Below, piece after piece: positions 22,820-31,462 of a stretch of 64,000 nucleotides of DNA. Source of the DNA: Sphingosinithalassobacter tenebrarum (GTDB taxonomy: Bacteria > Pseudomonadota > Alphaproteobacteria > Sphingomonadales > Sphingomonadaceae); assembly GCF_011057975.1 (NCBI RefSeq), contig NZ_CP049109.1, positions 1,891,001 to 1,955,000 of the forward strand, given 5' to 3'. Under the pieces are notes generated by a model. That model saw only the letters and a program-made list of their open reading frames with translations. It was not told the origin of the DNA and did not search any database. How positions within the stretch are numbered: the stretch's first letter is position 1; each line of letters opens with the position of its first letter. The translations under genes and the position numbers were made by a program.

Positions 22820-23424
22820 CGTTGATGACGCAGGCGGATTTCGCCGCGCATCGCGGTGTCGGCAAATCCGCCGTTTCGAACTGGAAGAAAGCCGGGCTGC
22901 TGGTGTTCGCCGAGGATGATGCAGGCCGGGCGATGGTTCATGTCGAGCGGTCGGACGCGCGGTTGAATGCGCGGGTCGATCCTACGCGGGGGCGGCCTTC
23001 GGCGGGTCTCAACGGCGGGACGGCTCCGGCGATCGTCGAGAGTGACGCCGGGGCGGGTGAGGATACGACGGCGGGCGGCCAGCGGTCGCTGGCACTGGTC
23101 AAGGCCGAACAGGCCGAGGAAGCGCTGGTTTCGCAGCGACTCAAGAATGCGAGCGCCGCCAGCGAACTGGTGCCGCGCGTCGATGCGCAGCGGTTGCTGG
23201 CCGAAGGCGGGCGCGCGATCCGCGAGCGGTTGATGGCGTGGCTTCGCGGATCGGCGGAGCAGCGGGTGGCGATGCGCGACGTGAAGGATCTGCTGGCGTT
23301 CGAGGATGCGGAAGTTTCGGCGCTGTTTGCCGAGCTGGCGCAACAGGCCGCCGCCGGCGTGTTCGCGGCGCCGGATGAAGATCAGGACGATGCGCCGGCC
23401 GACGGCGAGGAACAGGCGGCGTGA
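22816..23424 (+). CDS. terminase small subunit (Nu1-like)
   Basis: A 202-residue protein. It has an N-terminal winged-HTH (MTQADFAAHRGVGKSAVSNWKKAGLLVF), as in lambda Nu1 and related packaging proteins, a central helical region and an acidic C-terminus for contact with the large subunit. It sits directly before the large-subunit gene with GTGA overlap. It would recognise the packaging start site. Confidence 0.8.
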   Translation: MTLMTQADFAAHRGVGKSAVSNWKKAGLLVFAEDDAGRAMVHVERSDARLNARVDPTRGRPSAGLNGGTAPAIVESDAGAGEDTTAGGQRSLALVKAEQAEEALVSQRLKNASAASELVPRVDAQRLLAEGGRAIRERLMAWLRGSAEQRVAMRDVKDLLAFEDAEVSALFAELAQQAAAGVFAAPDEDQDDAPADGEEQAA

Positions 23425-25535
23425 CGTTTCACTATGGTCGCTTCGGCGATGCGGCGGGCGCGGCGTTGCGAAAGAATGCGGTGGCGCTGAACAAGGCGTT
23501 CGCGGAAGGATTGCAGCCGCCGCCGCGGCTGACGCTGAGCGAATGGGCGCCGCAATGGCGGTGGTTTCCCGACGACGCCCCGATTCCGGGGAGGTGGCGG
23601 AACGAAACCGCGCCGGAACTGGTCGAGATCATGGACGCGATGTCGATCCATGATCCGTGCGAAGCGGTATCGCTGATGAAGTGTGCCCAGTCGGGCGGTT
23701 CGGCTGTGGCTGAAAACTTTCTCGGCTATATCAGCGATCTGGCGCCGAATGCGACGCTGGTGGTGCACCCGACGTTTCAGGCCGCAACGGCGTGGAACGC
23801 GGAAAAGCTGTGGCCGATGATCGAAGCTACGCCCCGGCTGTCGCCCGATCGCGGCGGCACGATCCGCGCGCGCGGGCTGGCGGACGGCAGCGGATCGACA
23901 ACCGAGAAAATCCTGTTCGCCCGCAGCGGCGGATACATATTGCTTGCCGGGGCGAACTCGTCGGCGGGTCTGCGCCAGCGCACGGTGCGCTTCGCGATCG
24001 AGGACGATCTGGACGATTTTCCCGACGATCTGGAGAAACAGGGCTCGCCGGAAGGCATGGTGGACGCGCGCTTGCGGGTGTGGGCATCGCGCGGACTGGC
24101 CAAGCGACTGAAGATTTCGACGCCGCGCATCAAGGGCGCGAGCAAGATCGGGCGGGCGTATCGCGAAGGCGATCCGCGCCGCTTCTACCTGCAGTGCCCG
24201 CACTGCCGATCGCGGTTCGTGCCCGAATGGGCGGACCTGCAATGGCCGGACGGCGAGCCGGAGCTGGCGCACCTGGTGACGCCGTGCTGCGAAACGCCGA
24301 CCGAACATTGGCAGAAACAGGAAATGAAGCTGCCCGACGGGTGGCTCTCGCTGAAAATCGACGGCGCGGACGTTCCGCGCGTGCTGACCGAGGAAGCATT
24401 TCAGGGCTGGCGGGCGCGGATGCGGCCGAGCCGCAAGATCGGGTTTCACCTGCCCGGGATCATATCGACGTTCCTGAGCTGGTCGGAAATGGCGAGTGCG
24501 TTTCTTGCCGCGCAGGGCGATGTCAACGCGCTCAAGACGTGGACGAACCTGATCAAGGGCGAAGAATTCGAGCTGCGCAACGATGCGCCGGATTACGAAG
24601 CGCTGATGGCGCTGCGCGAACAGGATTGGGGCCGGGGGCAGATGCCGATCGGCCCGGTGGTGACGACGCTTGGCGTCGACGTGCAGGGCGACGGGCTCTA
24701 TCTGGAGCTGGTCGGATGGGGGCCAAACAAGGAAAGCTGGCAGCTAGACGCTCGGTTTCTGCCGGGCGCGACCGATGTGGCGGGACAGGGGGCGTGGGCG
24801 GACCTGGACGCGTACAGCAAGCGCGGCGTGACGTTTCCGGGCGGCAAGACGTTCCCGATCGATCAGGAATGCGTCGACGCGGGCTATCACACCGAAGCGG
24901 CGCAAGCCTATTGCGCGAAGCGGGCGCGGCGACTGGCGGTGTTCGGGCGCGCGGGATGGGGCCTGCCGGTGCTGGGGCGCGGTGTCGCGGTGCGATACGA
25001 AGCACAGGGGCATCGTGCCGGCGCGGCGTCGCGCAGCGCGGACGACAAGGCGCATATTGTCGGCGTCAATGGCGTCAAGCTGAGCTGGTACGGATATCTG
25101 CGCGCGACGCTGGCGGCGGTGAACGCCGCGGTATCGGAAGGCGGCGACATCAAGGTTCCGGTGGGGCGGGTGCATCTGAGCCGTGACACGCCGGAAGACT
25201 GGTTCGAAATGGCGGTGGCGGAAACGATCACCGTCAAGATGGTGAAGGGGTTTCCCGATCGCCGGTGGACGGTGATGCCGGGCCGCGAAAACCATTATCT
25301 CGACTGCCGCGTCTATAACATCGCGGCGACCGAAAAGCTGATGCTCGACACGCTGGGCGAGGCCGACTGGTCGGCGCACCGGGCAGAGCGGTACGCCGCG
25401 AAGGATGCGCGGCAGGGCGATCTGCTGAGCGGGGTTGGTGCGGCTCAGGTGGCGGCAGCGGCGGCGCCGCAACCCGAGCCGAAAAAGGCGTCGCCGCAAA
25501 GCGGCTATATCGAACGAAAGGATAATTACCTGTGA
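23421..25535 (+). CDS. terminase large subunit, GpA family
   Basis: A 704-residue protein from GTG 23421. The GpA type is shown by a deviant Walker A (KCAQSGGSA, residues 87-95), Walker B-like FAIEDDLDDF, a zinc-like pattern CPHCRSRF...CCETPTEHW, and a C-terminal nuclease with GVDVQGD near residue 417 and later acidic residues. It drives ATP-dependent packaging into proheads and cuts concatemers, probably at cos-type ends as in lambda. It begins the structural operon with the small subunit. Confidence 0.93.
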   Translation: MTFHYGRFGDAAGAALRKNAVALNKAFAEGLQPPPRLTLSEWAPQWRWFPDDAPIPGRWRNETAPELVEIMDAMSIHDPCEAVSLMKCAQSGGSAVAENFLGYISDLAPNATLVVHPTFQAATAWNAEKLWPMIEATPRLSPDRGGTIRARGLADGSGSTTEKILFARSGGYILLAGANSSAGLRQRTVRFAIEDDLDDFPDDLEKQGSPEGMVDARLRVWASRGLAKRLKISTPRIKGASKIGRAYREGDPRRFYLQCPHCRSRFVPEWADLQWPDGEPELAHLVTPCCETPTEHWQKQEMKLPDGWLSLKIDGADVPRVLTEEAFQGWRARMRPSRKIGFHLPGIISTFLSWSEMASAFLAAQGDVNALKTWTNLIKGEEFELRNDAPDYEALMALREQDWGRGQMPIGPVVTTLGVDVQGDGLYLELVGWGPNKESWQLDARFLPGATDVAGQGAWADLDAYSKRGVTFPGGKTFPIDQECVDAGYHTEAAQAYCAKRARRLAVFGRAGWGLPVLGRGVAVRYEAQGHRAGAASRSADDKAHIVGVNGVKLSWYGYLRATLAAVNAAVSEGGDIKVPVGRVHLSRDTPEDWFEMAVAETITVKMVKGFPDRRWTVMPGRENHYLDCRVYNIAATEKLMLDTLGEADWSAHRAERYAAKDARQGDLLSGVGAAQVAAAAAPQPEPKKASPQSGYIERKDNYL

Positions 25536-25744
25536 CGACGACTGCCGATCAGATTGCCGGGTTGGAGGCGGCGCTTGCGAGCGGCGAGCTGACCGTGGAA
25601 TCGGACGGCGAGCGCGTCACCTATCAGTCGGTTCCGGCGATGATGCAGGCGCTGGACTATCTGAAGCGCAAAGAAGCGACGGAGGCGGCGCCCGCCGGCG
25701 GTGTGCGTCCGCGCACCACGGTCGCCGTGTTCGATCCGAACTGA
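25532..25744 (+). CDS. gpW-like head-tail joining protein
   Basis: A 70-residue protein from GTG 25532. The size, the position between terminase and portal, and 'ADQIAGLEAALASGELTVESDGERVTYQSVPAMMQALDYLKR' match the lambda gpW family. gpW stops DNA leaking from the filled head and prepares the tail connection. Confidence 0.8.
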   Translation: MTTTADQIAGLEAALASGELTVESDGERVTYQSVPAMMQALDYLKRKEATEAAPAGGVRPRTTVAVFDPN

Positions 25745-25745
25745 A

Positions 25746-27269
25746 ATGAATATTTCGGAGGGAATCGACCGCGCGATCGGAGTGGTCGCGCCGCAATGGC
25801 ATGCGCGCCGCGCCGAAGCGCGGTTGCGTGTCGCGGCGCTGGACGCGGGGCGGGCGCAGCTTCGCGGATATGATGCCGCTGAGGCGAGCCGGGCCAATCG
25901 CGGACGGGTTCGGCGCGGTGGTTCGGCCGATGCGGTGAGCGACCGCGCTCGCGAACCAATGAGCTGGGTTGCGCATGACCTGGTGCGCAACAACAAATAT
26001 GCCGCAGCCGCGATCAGTCAGATGGTCAGCATGGCGTGGGGCGACGGCATCGCGGCGCAGGCCGTGCATCCGGTCAAGCGCGTCCAGCAGCGCGCTCAGG
26101 ATGCGCTGGATCGCGCGGCGGAATCGCGGATCGACGGGTTCGGGGACTGGTTCGGCTTCGGCAAGATTTCGGTTCGCGAAATGATGGTCGGCGGCGAATC
26201 GCTGGCCTTGTGGAAATCGGACGGGCGGCTGCCGAATACGGGTGTGGTCGGCATGGAAGGCGCGCAGCTGGACATGTCGAAAACGGGCCAGTTGAGGAAT
26301 GGCGGCAAGATCGTTCAGGGTGTCGAATATGACCGCGACGGGATGCGCGTCGCCTATTGGCTGTACGAACATCATCCGCAGGACATCACCGGGGGCTGGG
26401 AAGCGTCGAAGCGGGTCGATGCGATGCATGTCGACCACCTGTTCGAACGCATCCGCCACGGGCAGACGCGCGGCATTTCGTGGCTGGCTCCAGTCGCGAC
26501 GACGATGCGCGACATCAAGGATGTCGAGGATGCCCGCGCGCTGCGCGAGAAGATCCAGAACTGTCTTGCCATCGTGCTGCAATCGGGGCCGGGGGATGCC
26601 CGTTCGCCGATGGCGATCGGCGAACAGGATGAAGCCGAAGGCGACAAAGGGCGCGGGCCGCTGGAGGAAACGATTCGTCCGGGGATGATCGCGCGGTTTC
26701 AGCCGGGCGAAAGCGCGACGGTAGTCAATCCGTCGCCGGCGCTGGGGACCGTGGAGTTCATTCGGCAGCAGCTGGCGGGCGTATCGGCCAATCTGGCGCC
26801 CTATCATCTGATGACGGGCGACACGACAGGCGCGAACTATACGACGCTGCGTGCGGTGATGAACGGGGCCTATTCGCGCATCACCGACTGGCAGCAGAAT
26901 GAAATCATTCCGTTGCTCAGCCGCCCGATGGCGGAGCGGATCATGGTGCGCACGGCGATCACGCAGCGCGATCCGCGCTTTCTGGACGTGCGGTTCAATT
27001 GGGCGCTGCCCCGCCGGTACATGGTCGATCCGATCAAGGATCTGGCGGGCGAGATCATGGAAATCCGAGCCGGGCTGCAGACGATCCGCCGTTCGCTCGG
27101 CGATCGGGGTCTGAACGTCGAAGAGCATTTCGCCGAACTGAAGGCGATGAACGACCTGATCGACAAGCTGGGGCTCGCGCTGGACAGCGATCCGCGCCGG
27201 GTGACCGATGCGGGGCAGCTGCAGCAGGCGGTCGGGTGGCTGGCGCCGAAAGACGGCACGGTGAACTGA
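25746..27269 (+). CDS. portal protein, lambda gpB family
   Basis: A 507-residue protein from ATG 25746. Order and features fit the lambda-type portal: 'MSWVAHDLVRNNKYAAAAISQMVSMAWGDGI', then 'SAN LAPYHLMTGDTTGANYTTLRAVMNGAYSRI' near residue 345-380 and a helical C-terminus. It forms the dodecameric ring through which DNA enters, and is the landing site of terminase. Confidence 0.9.
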   Translation: MNISEGIDRAIGVVAPQWHARRAEARLRVAALDAGRAQLRGYDAAEASRANRGRVRRGGSADAVSDRAREPMSWVAHDLVRNNKYAAAAISQMVSMAWGDGIAAQAVHPVKRVQQRAQDALDRAAESRIDGFGDWFGFGKISVREMMVGGESLALWKSDGRLPNTGVVGMEGAQLDMSKTGQLRNGGKIVQGVEYDRDGMRVAYWLYEHHPQDITGGWEASKRVDAMHVDHLFERIRHGQTRGISWLAPVATTMRDIKDVEDARALREKIQNCLAIVLQSGPGDARSPMAIGEQDEAEGDKGRGPLEETIRPGMIARFQPGESATVVNPSPALGTVEFIRQQLAGVSANLAPYHLMTGDTTGANYTTLRAVMNGAYSRITDWQQNEIIPLLSRPMAERIMVRTAITQRDPRFLDVRFNWALPRRYMVDPIKDLAGEIMEIRAGLQTIRRSLGDRGLNVEEHFAELKAMNDLIDKLGLALDSDPRRVTDAGQLQQAVGWLAPKDGTVN

Positions 27270-27282
27270 AAAGGAGACGACA

Positions 27283-29358
27283 GTGACGAATGCAACGACG
27301 GCGGAAGCGCCGGCGGCGGCTTCGCTTGCCGGTCAGCCGGTAGAGGAACGTCTGGTGCAGTCGGAAATGGCGACGCGCCCGATGGTGACGCAGCCGGCGA
27401 GCTGGGATGCCGAAGCACGCACGATCGACGTGACGTTCACGACCGGCGCGCGCGGCGCGCGTTTCAACTGGTCGCGGTTCGAAATGATCGATGAGGAACT
27501 GGCGACCGATGACGGCGCGGTTCGGCTCGATCGGATGAACAACGGCGCGGCGGTGCTGAATACGCATCGTCAGTATGATCTGGAAAACCAGATCGGTGTC
27601 GTCGTGCCGGGCAGCGCGCGGATGGAAAACGGCGAAGGCATCGCCACGGTGCAGCTTTCCGGGCGCGAGGAACTGGCTTCGATCGTAGCCGATATCGGTG
27701 CGGGCCTGATCCGCAATATTTCGGTGGGCTATATCGTCCACACCTATGAAGTCACCGAACGCGACGGCGCCCGCGCGCTGTATCGCGCGACGGATTGGGA
27801 GCCGGTCGAGATCAGTTTCGTTCCGGTCCCCTTCGATGCGGGAGCGCAGGTGCGCAGCAACCGCGAAACCGAGCAGGGCGGACATCCCTGCACCATTCGC
27901 CGCACATTGCCGGCATCTCAGGAGAATGACGACATGACGACTGCCCCGACGCAGGCGGCCAGCGGCGACGCGGCCGTCGAAAACCGTTCCGAACAGAGCG
28001 GCGGCGCCGCAACGCAGACGGCTCCGCAGCCGCCTGCGCAGAATCCGCCCGCTCCGCCCGAACACCGCCAGCAAAGTGAGACGGTGAAGCGTTTCAGTGC
28101 CGGTGTCGCGATGCGGTTCATGGATATGGCTCGCCCGTTCGGCGAAGGCATGGAAGCGAAGGCGCGATTGCTGATCGACCAGAATGAACGCGGTGAAATC
28201 AGCGTCGAAACCGCCTGGGAACGTCTCGGCGAGGCTTCAGGCGAAGCGCAGCGCGCGGCGACCGGCGGCATTTCGACCGGCGGACGTCCGATCGCGGTTT
28301 CCGGGCAGAACGAACAGGCGACGCGCGGTCTGATCGTCGACGCCATCGTGGCGCGGTGCACCGGGGCGCAGCCGGGCGAAGGCGCGCGCGAATATATGGA
28401 CTATTCGCTGCTCGACATTGCCCGTTCGCGCGCCGGGCTGTCGCCGCGCGAACGCGATGCGACGATGATCATGCGCGCGGCGAATACGTCGTCGGATTTC
28501 CCGCTGCTGCTCGAAGCGGCGGCGAACAAGCTGCTGCTGGCGCGCTATCAGCTGGCGACGCCGACCTATCGCGCGATTTCGCGGCGCAAGGATCTGACCG
28601 ACTTCAAGGAAACGAAGCTGCTGCGCGTCGGCGACTTCCCGACGCTGAAGCCCTATCAGGAAGACGGGGAGATCAAGTCGGGGACGATCAACGAAGGTCG
28701 CGAAACCGTGATACTCGGTTCCTATGGCCGCATCCTGCGGCTGTCGCGGCAGGCGATCGTCAATGACGATATGGGCGCGTTCGACGAAGTGTTCGCGACG
28801 ATCGGCGATGTTATCGCGCAGTTCGAGAATGCGACGTTCTTCGCGATGAAGGGGCAGAACAACGGCGCCGGGCCGAAGCTTTCGGACGGCAAGGCGGTGT
28901 TCCATGCCGATCACGGCAATCTGGCCGCCAGCGGCGGGGCGATCGACGTGACGACGGTCGGCGCCGGTCGCGCGGCGATGCGCAAGCAGGAGAATATCGA
29001 CGGCAACACGATGAACGTCGCGCCGAAGTTCATGCTGGTGGGCGCCGACGAAGAAACCAACGCCGACAAGTTCCTGGCGAGCGTGACGCCGACGCAGTCG
29101 AGCGAAGTCAACCCGTTCTCGGGCAAGCTGACTCCCGTGGTCGATGCGACGGTTTCGGGCAATGCGTGGGAGCTTTACGCCGATCCGGCTCAGCTCCCGG
29201 TCTTCCACTACGGCTATCTGCGCAGCGCGCCGGGGCCGCGGGTGATGATGGAAGAGCCGTTCAACGTGGACGGCATGGCGTGGCGCGTGACGCTCGATTT
29301 CTACGCCGGCGCCACCGATTATCGCGGCGCCTATCGCAACCCCTATACCGGCTCCTGA
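27283..29358 (+). CDS. prohead protease / major capsid protein fusion
   Basis: A 691-residue protein from GTG 27283 (AAGGAG upstream). Residues ~30-200 are an HK97-type prohead protease-like domain, with 'AAVLNTHRQYDLENQIGVV' containing the His and 'ISVGYIVHTY' the Ser. After a Gln/Pro-rich linker (about 217-265) the major capsid protein follows, recognisable by 'DFKETKLLRVGDFPTL' and 'ILGSYGRILRLSRQAIVNDD'. Such fusions are known in related phages. An in-frame ATG at 27934 (residue 218) has its own AGGAG 9 nt upstream, so capsid protein may also be made alone. Confidence 0.88.
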   Translation: MTNATTAEAPAAASLAGQPVEERLVQSEMATRPMVTQPASWDAEARTIDVTFTTGARGARFNWSRFEMIDEELATDDGAVRLDRMNNGAAVLNTHRQYDLENQIGVVVPGSARMENGEGIATVQLSGREELASIVADIGAGLIRNISVGYIVHTYEVTERDGARALYRATDWEPVEISFVPVPFDAGAQVRSNRETEQGGHPCTIRRTLPASQENDDMTTAPTQAASGDAAVENRSEQSGGAATQTAPQPPAQNPPAPPEHRQQSETVKRFSAGVAMRFMDMARPFGEGMEAKARLLIDQNERGEISVETAWERLGEASGEAQRAATGGISTGGRPIAVSGQNEQATRGLIVDAIVARCTGAQPGEGAREYMDYSLLDIARSRAGLSPRERDATMIMRAANTSSDFPLLLEAAANKLLLARYQLATPTYRAISRRKDLTDFKETKLLRVGDFPTLKPYQEDGEIKSGTINEGRETVILGSYGRILRLSRQAIVNDDMGAFDEVFATIGDVIAQFENATFFAMKGQNNGAGPKLSDGKAVFHADHGNLAASGGAIDVTTVGAGRAAMRKQENIDGNTMNVAPKFMLVGADEETNADKFLASVTPTQSSEVNPFSGKLTPVVDATVSGNAWELYADPAQLPVFHYGYLRSAPGPRVMMEEPFNVDGMAWRVTLDFYAGATDYRGAYRNPYTGS

Positions 29359-29416
29359 GCCGTCCTTTTCCTTTACCGGGGGCGGCGCTGCTGCCCCCGC
29401 ATCGCGGAGACTCAAC

Positions 29417-29929
29417 ATGAAGAATTTCGTTCAGGACGGGGATGCGATCGATTTCGTCGCGCCCTCGGGCGGCGTCGTTTCCGGCCTTCTCTACGTCATC
29501 GGCGGCTTTCTGTGCGTCGCAGCGACGGATGCGGCGGAAGACGAGACCTTTTCGGGGTGGACCGAAGGGGTGTTCGAATTCACCAAGGAAACGCATGCGA
29601 CGGCGCAGGCGCTCGATCAGGGCGACCCGGCCTATTGGGATGCCACCGAAAAGCGGCTTACCAAGACGGCCAGCGGCAACGTGCTGGTCGGTGCGGTGAC
29701 CGAGGATGCGGCATCCACCGCGACCAGCGCGAAGGTGAAGCTGTGGCCGCGCGGCGTGGCTGCCGGCGCGACGATCGCCGATATCAGCCTGGCGGCGGTG
29801 ACCGGTGTCGACGGGACGGGCAGCAATGCGGCGTCGAAGGCCGATGTCGATACGCGGATGACGACGATTCAGAACAAGATCAACGCCATCATCGCGGCGA
29901 TGGAGTCCGGCGGCCAGATCACGGCCTGA
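29417..29929 (+). CDS. capsid stabilisation protein, DUF2190 family
   Basis: A 170-residue protein. The opening 'MKNFVQDGDAIDFVAPSGGVVSG', the following 'VGGFL'-type strand, 'TKETHATAQALDQGDPAYWDATEKRLT' and 'NVLVGAVTEDAAS' are the standard DUF2190 layout. These proteins bind the outside of the mature capsid as cement. A C-terminal extension of about 55 residues has a coiled-coil-like end. Confidence 0.85.
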   Translation: MKNFVQDGDAIDFVAPSGGVVSGLLYVIGGFLCVAATDAAEDETFSGWTEGVFEFTKETHATAQALDQGDPAYWDATEKRLTKTASGNVLVGAVTEDAASTATSAKVKLWPRGVAAGATIADISLAAVTGVDGTGSNAASKADVDTRMTTIQNKINAIIAAMESGGQITA

Positions 29930-29942
29930 TCGGTTCCGCGCC

Positions 29943-30278
29943 ATGTCCTTTCCCGCTCGCCGAACGCGCATGATCGATGCGGTATTCCGCCAGTTCGGGG
30001 AAGATGCGCGCTGGGCGGGCGGGGATGTGGTGCGGGTTCGGCGCAAGGTGCTGGACAGCATGGACGATGTCGCAGAGCTGAATCTGATTTCGCGTCGCGA
30101 GGAATTGCGGGTGCGGCAATCGGAGGTCGCGTCGCCCGCGCGGGGCGACGTGGTGGCGCTGGTCGATGCCGATGGCGTGGCGACCGGCGAGGAATGGACG
30201 GTGAGCGGCGAGCCGGTGCTCGATCGCAACCGGGTGTGGCACATGCCGTTTCGCGTGACGGCGGAAGCGGGGGTTTAG
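29943..30278 (+). CDS. head-tail joining protein, likely gpFII-like
   Basis: A 111-residue beta-rich protein just after the capsid cement gene. 'VVRVRRKVLDSMDDVAELNLISRREELRVRQSEVASPARGDVVAL' has the look of head-tail connector proteins of the lambda FII type. The assignment is mostly by size and position. Confidence 0.65.
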   Translation: MSFPARRTRMIDAVFRQFGEDARWAGGDVVRVRRKVLDSMDDVAELNLISRREELRVRQSEVASPARGDVVALVDADGVATGEEWTVSGEPVLDRNRVWHMPFRVTAEAGV

Positions 30279-30285
30279 GGGCGCG

Positions 30286-30903
30286 ATGCGTACCAGGGTG
30301 ATCCCGCCGACGCCGCGGCGGCATGAAAAGGCGCTGGTCGCCGCGCTCAAGCGGGCGCACATGCTGGGCATGCGTGCGACGATCAAGGGCGCGCAGGAAG
30401 AATTTCGTGACGATGTGCTTGCCGCGGGGCTGGGCCATCGGCTCGCAAAGACAGTGCGGCGTGACGTGTATCCCGAGACGGGATCGAGCATGTCGCCGGC
30501 GGGCGTCGTCTATGCCGCGCCCGGCAAGCCGGGATCGCGCAGCGCGGCGGCCATATTGGGGCATTATCAGCGGGGAACCTCTATCACCCCCGCGCTGGGC
30601 AACTGGCTGCTGATTCCGACCAAGGAAGTGCCCAAACGGGGCGGGCGCGGGTGGCGATCGCCGATGACGGCGCAGGAAGTCGAAGCGATGTTCGGGCGCC
30701 GTCTGCAATGGGTGAAGCAGCCGAACGGCAATTATCACCTGTTCCTGCGGCGTCGCCGGGGAAAGAAGGTCAAGAGCCTGTTGATGTTCGTCGCGGTGCG
30801 CGACGTGCCGGGAAACAAGCGGCTGGATTTCGATGCGATCTGGCGCAATTGGGGCGCGCGCCTGCCCGGCAATATCGCCGCCTTCATCGAATACGACGAA
30901 TAG
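30286..30903 (+). CDS. phage tail-completion protein, DUF6441-like
   Basis: A 205-residue protein. It contains 'AALKRAHMLGMRATIKGAQEEFRDDVLAAGLGHRLAKTVR' and 'NWLLIPTKEVPKRGGRGWRSPMTAQEVEAMFG', which I recall from the DUF6441 family, a counterpart of minor tail protein Z. It lies between the head-tail joiner and the gpU-like gene, where Z is expected. The family name is from memory. Confidence 0.65.
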   Translation: MRTRVIPPTPRRHEKALVAALKRAHMLGMRATIKGAQEEFRDDVLAAGLGHRLAKTVRRDVYPETGSSMSPAGVVYAAPGKPGSRSAAAILGHYQRGTSITPALGNWLLIPTKEVPKRGGRGWRSPMTAQEVEAMFGRRLQWVKQPNGNYHLFLRRRRGKKVKSLLMFVAVRDVPGNKRLDFDAIWRNWGARLPGNIAAFIEYDE

Positions 30904-30919
30904 GATCGGAGCAGGGTCG

Positions 30920-31396
30920 ATGTCGACGCAGCGCGAAATCACGCTGGCGCTGAAGGCGCTGGCGACTGCTGCGTTGCGCGGTGCCGGCTATGCGACGGGC
31001 AGTGCCGACATTCGCGGGTTCGAGCAGACCGCGAGCGAGCCATTCCGTGCTTCGGCAGCAGGATCCGTAACCGGTTATCCCGACGATGCCGAGGAAATCG
31101 GCGTTTCGCTGGGGCCGCTGGTGCATCACCTGCGCCAGCCCTTCGTGCTGCGTCTGCTGGCGCCTGACATTGCGCCCGATCAGGCGGCGTCGCTGGACGC
31201 GATGGCGGGGCGGATCGGCGCGGCGATCGTCGCCGACCGCGAGCTGGGCGGCCTGGCCGACTGGATCGAGGCGGCGGCGATGCAAGTGATCGAGGAAACG
31301 CCGTTCGACAGCGACCAGATGCAGGTCGGCGAGCCGGTGCAGGTCGGCGAAGTGACGGTGATCGTCGAATATTCGTCGAGCGATCCGCTTAACTGA
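30920..31396 (+). CDS. minor tail protein, gpU-like terminator
   Basis: A 158-residue protein from ATG 30920. The N-terminal 'ITLALKALATAALRGAGYATGSADIRGFEQTASEPF' region is followed by a beta-rich part ending in 'EVTVIVEYSSSDPLN'. The place between the Z-like gene and the tail tube fits the tail terminator gpU, but the sequence match is not strong. Confidence 0.55.
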   Translation: MSTQREITLALKALATAALRGAGYATGSADIRGFEQTASEPFRASAAGSVTGYPDDAEEIGVSLGPLVHHLRQPFVLRLLAPDIAPDQAASLDAMAGRIGAAIVADRELGGLADWIEAAAMQVIEETPFDSDQMQVGEPVQVGEVTVIVEYSSSDPLN

Positions 31397-31462
31397 GTGG
31401 TTCCCGACTTCGCTCGAACCGAATGGTGGCGGGCTTGCGTGAAATTCTGAAGGAGAATGGTT

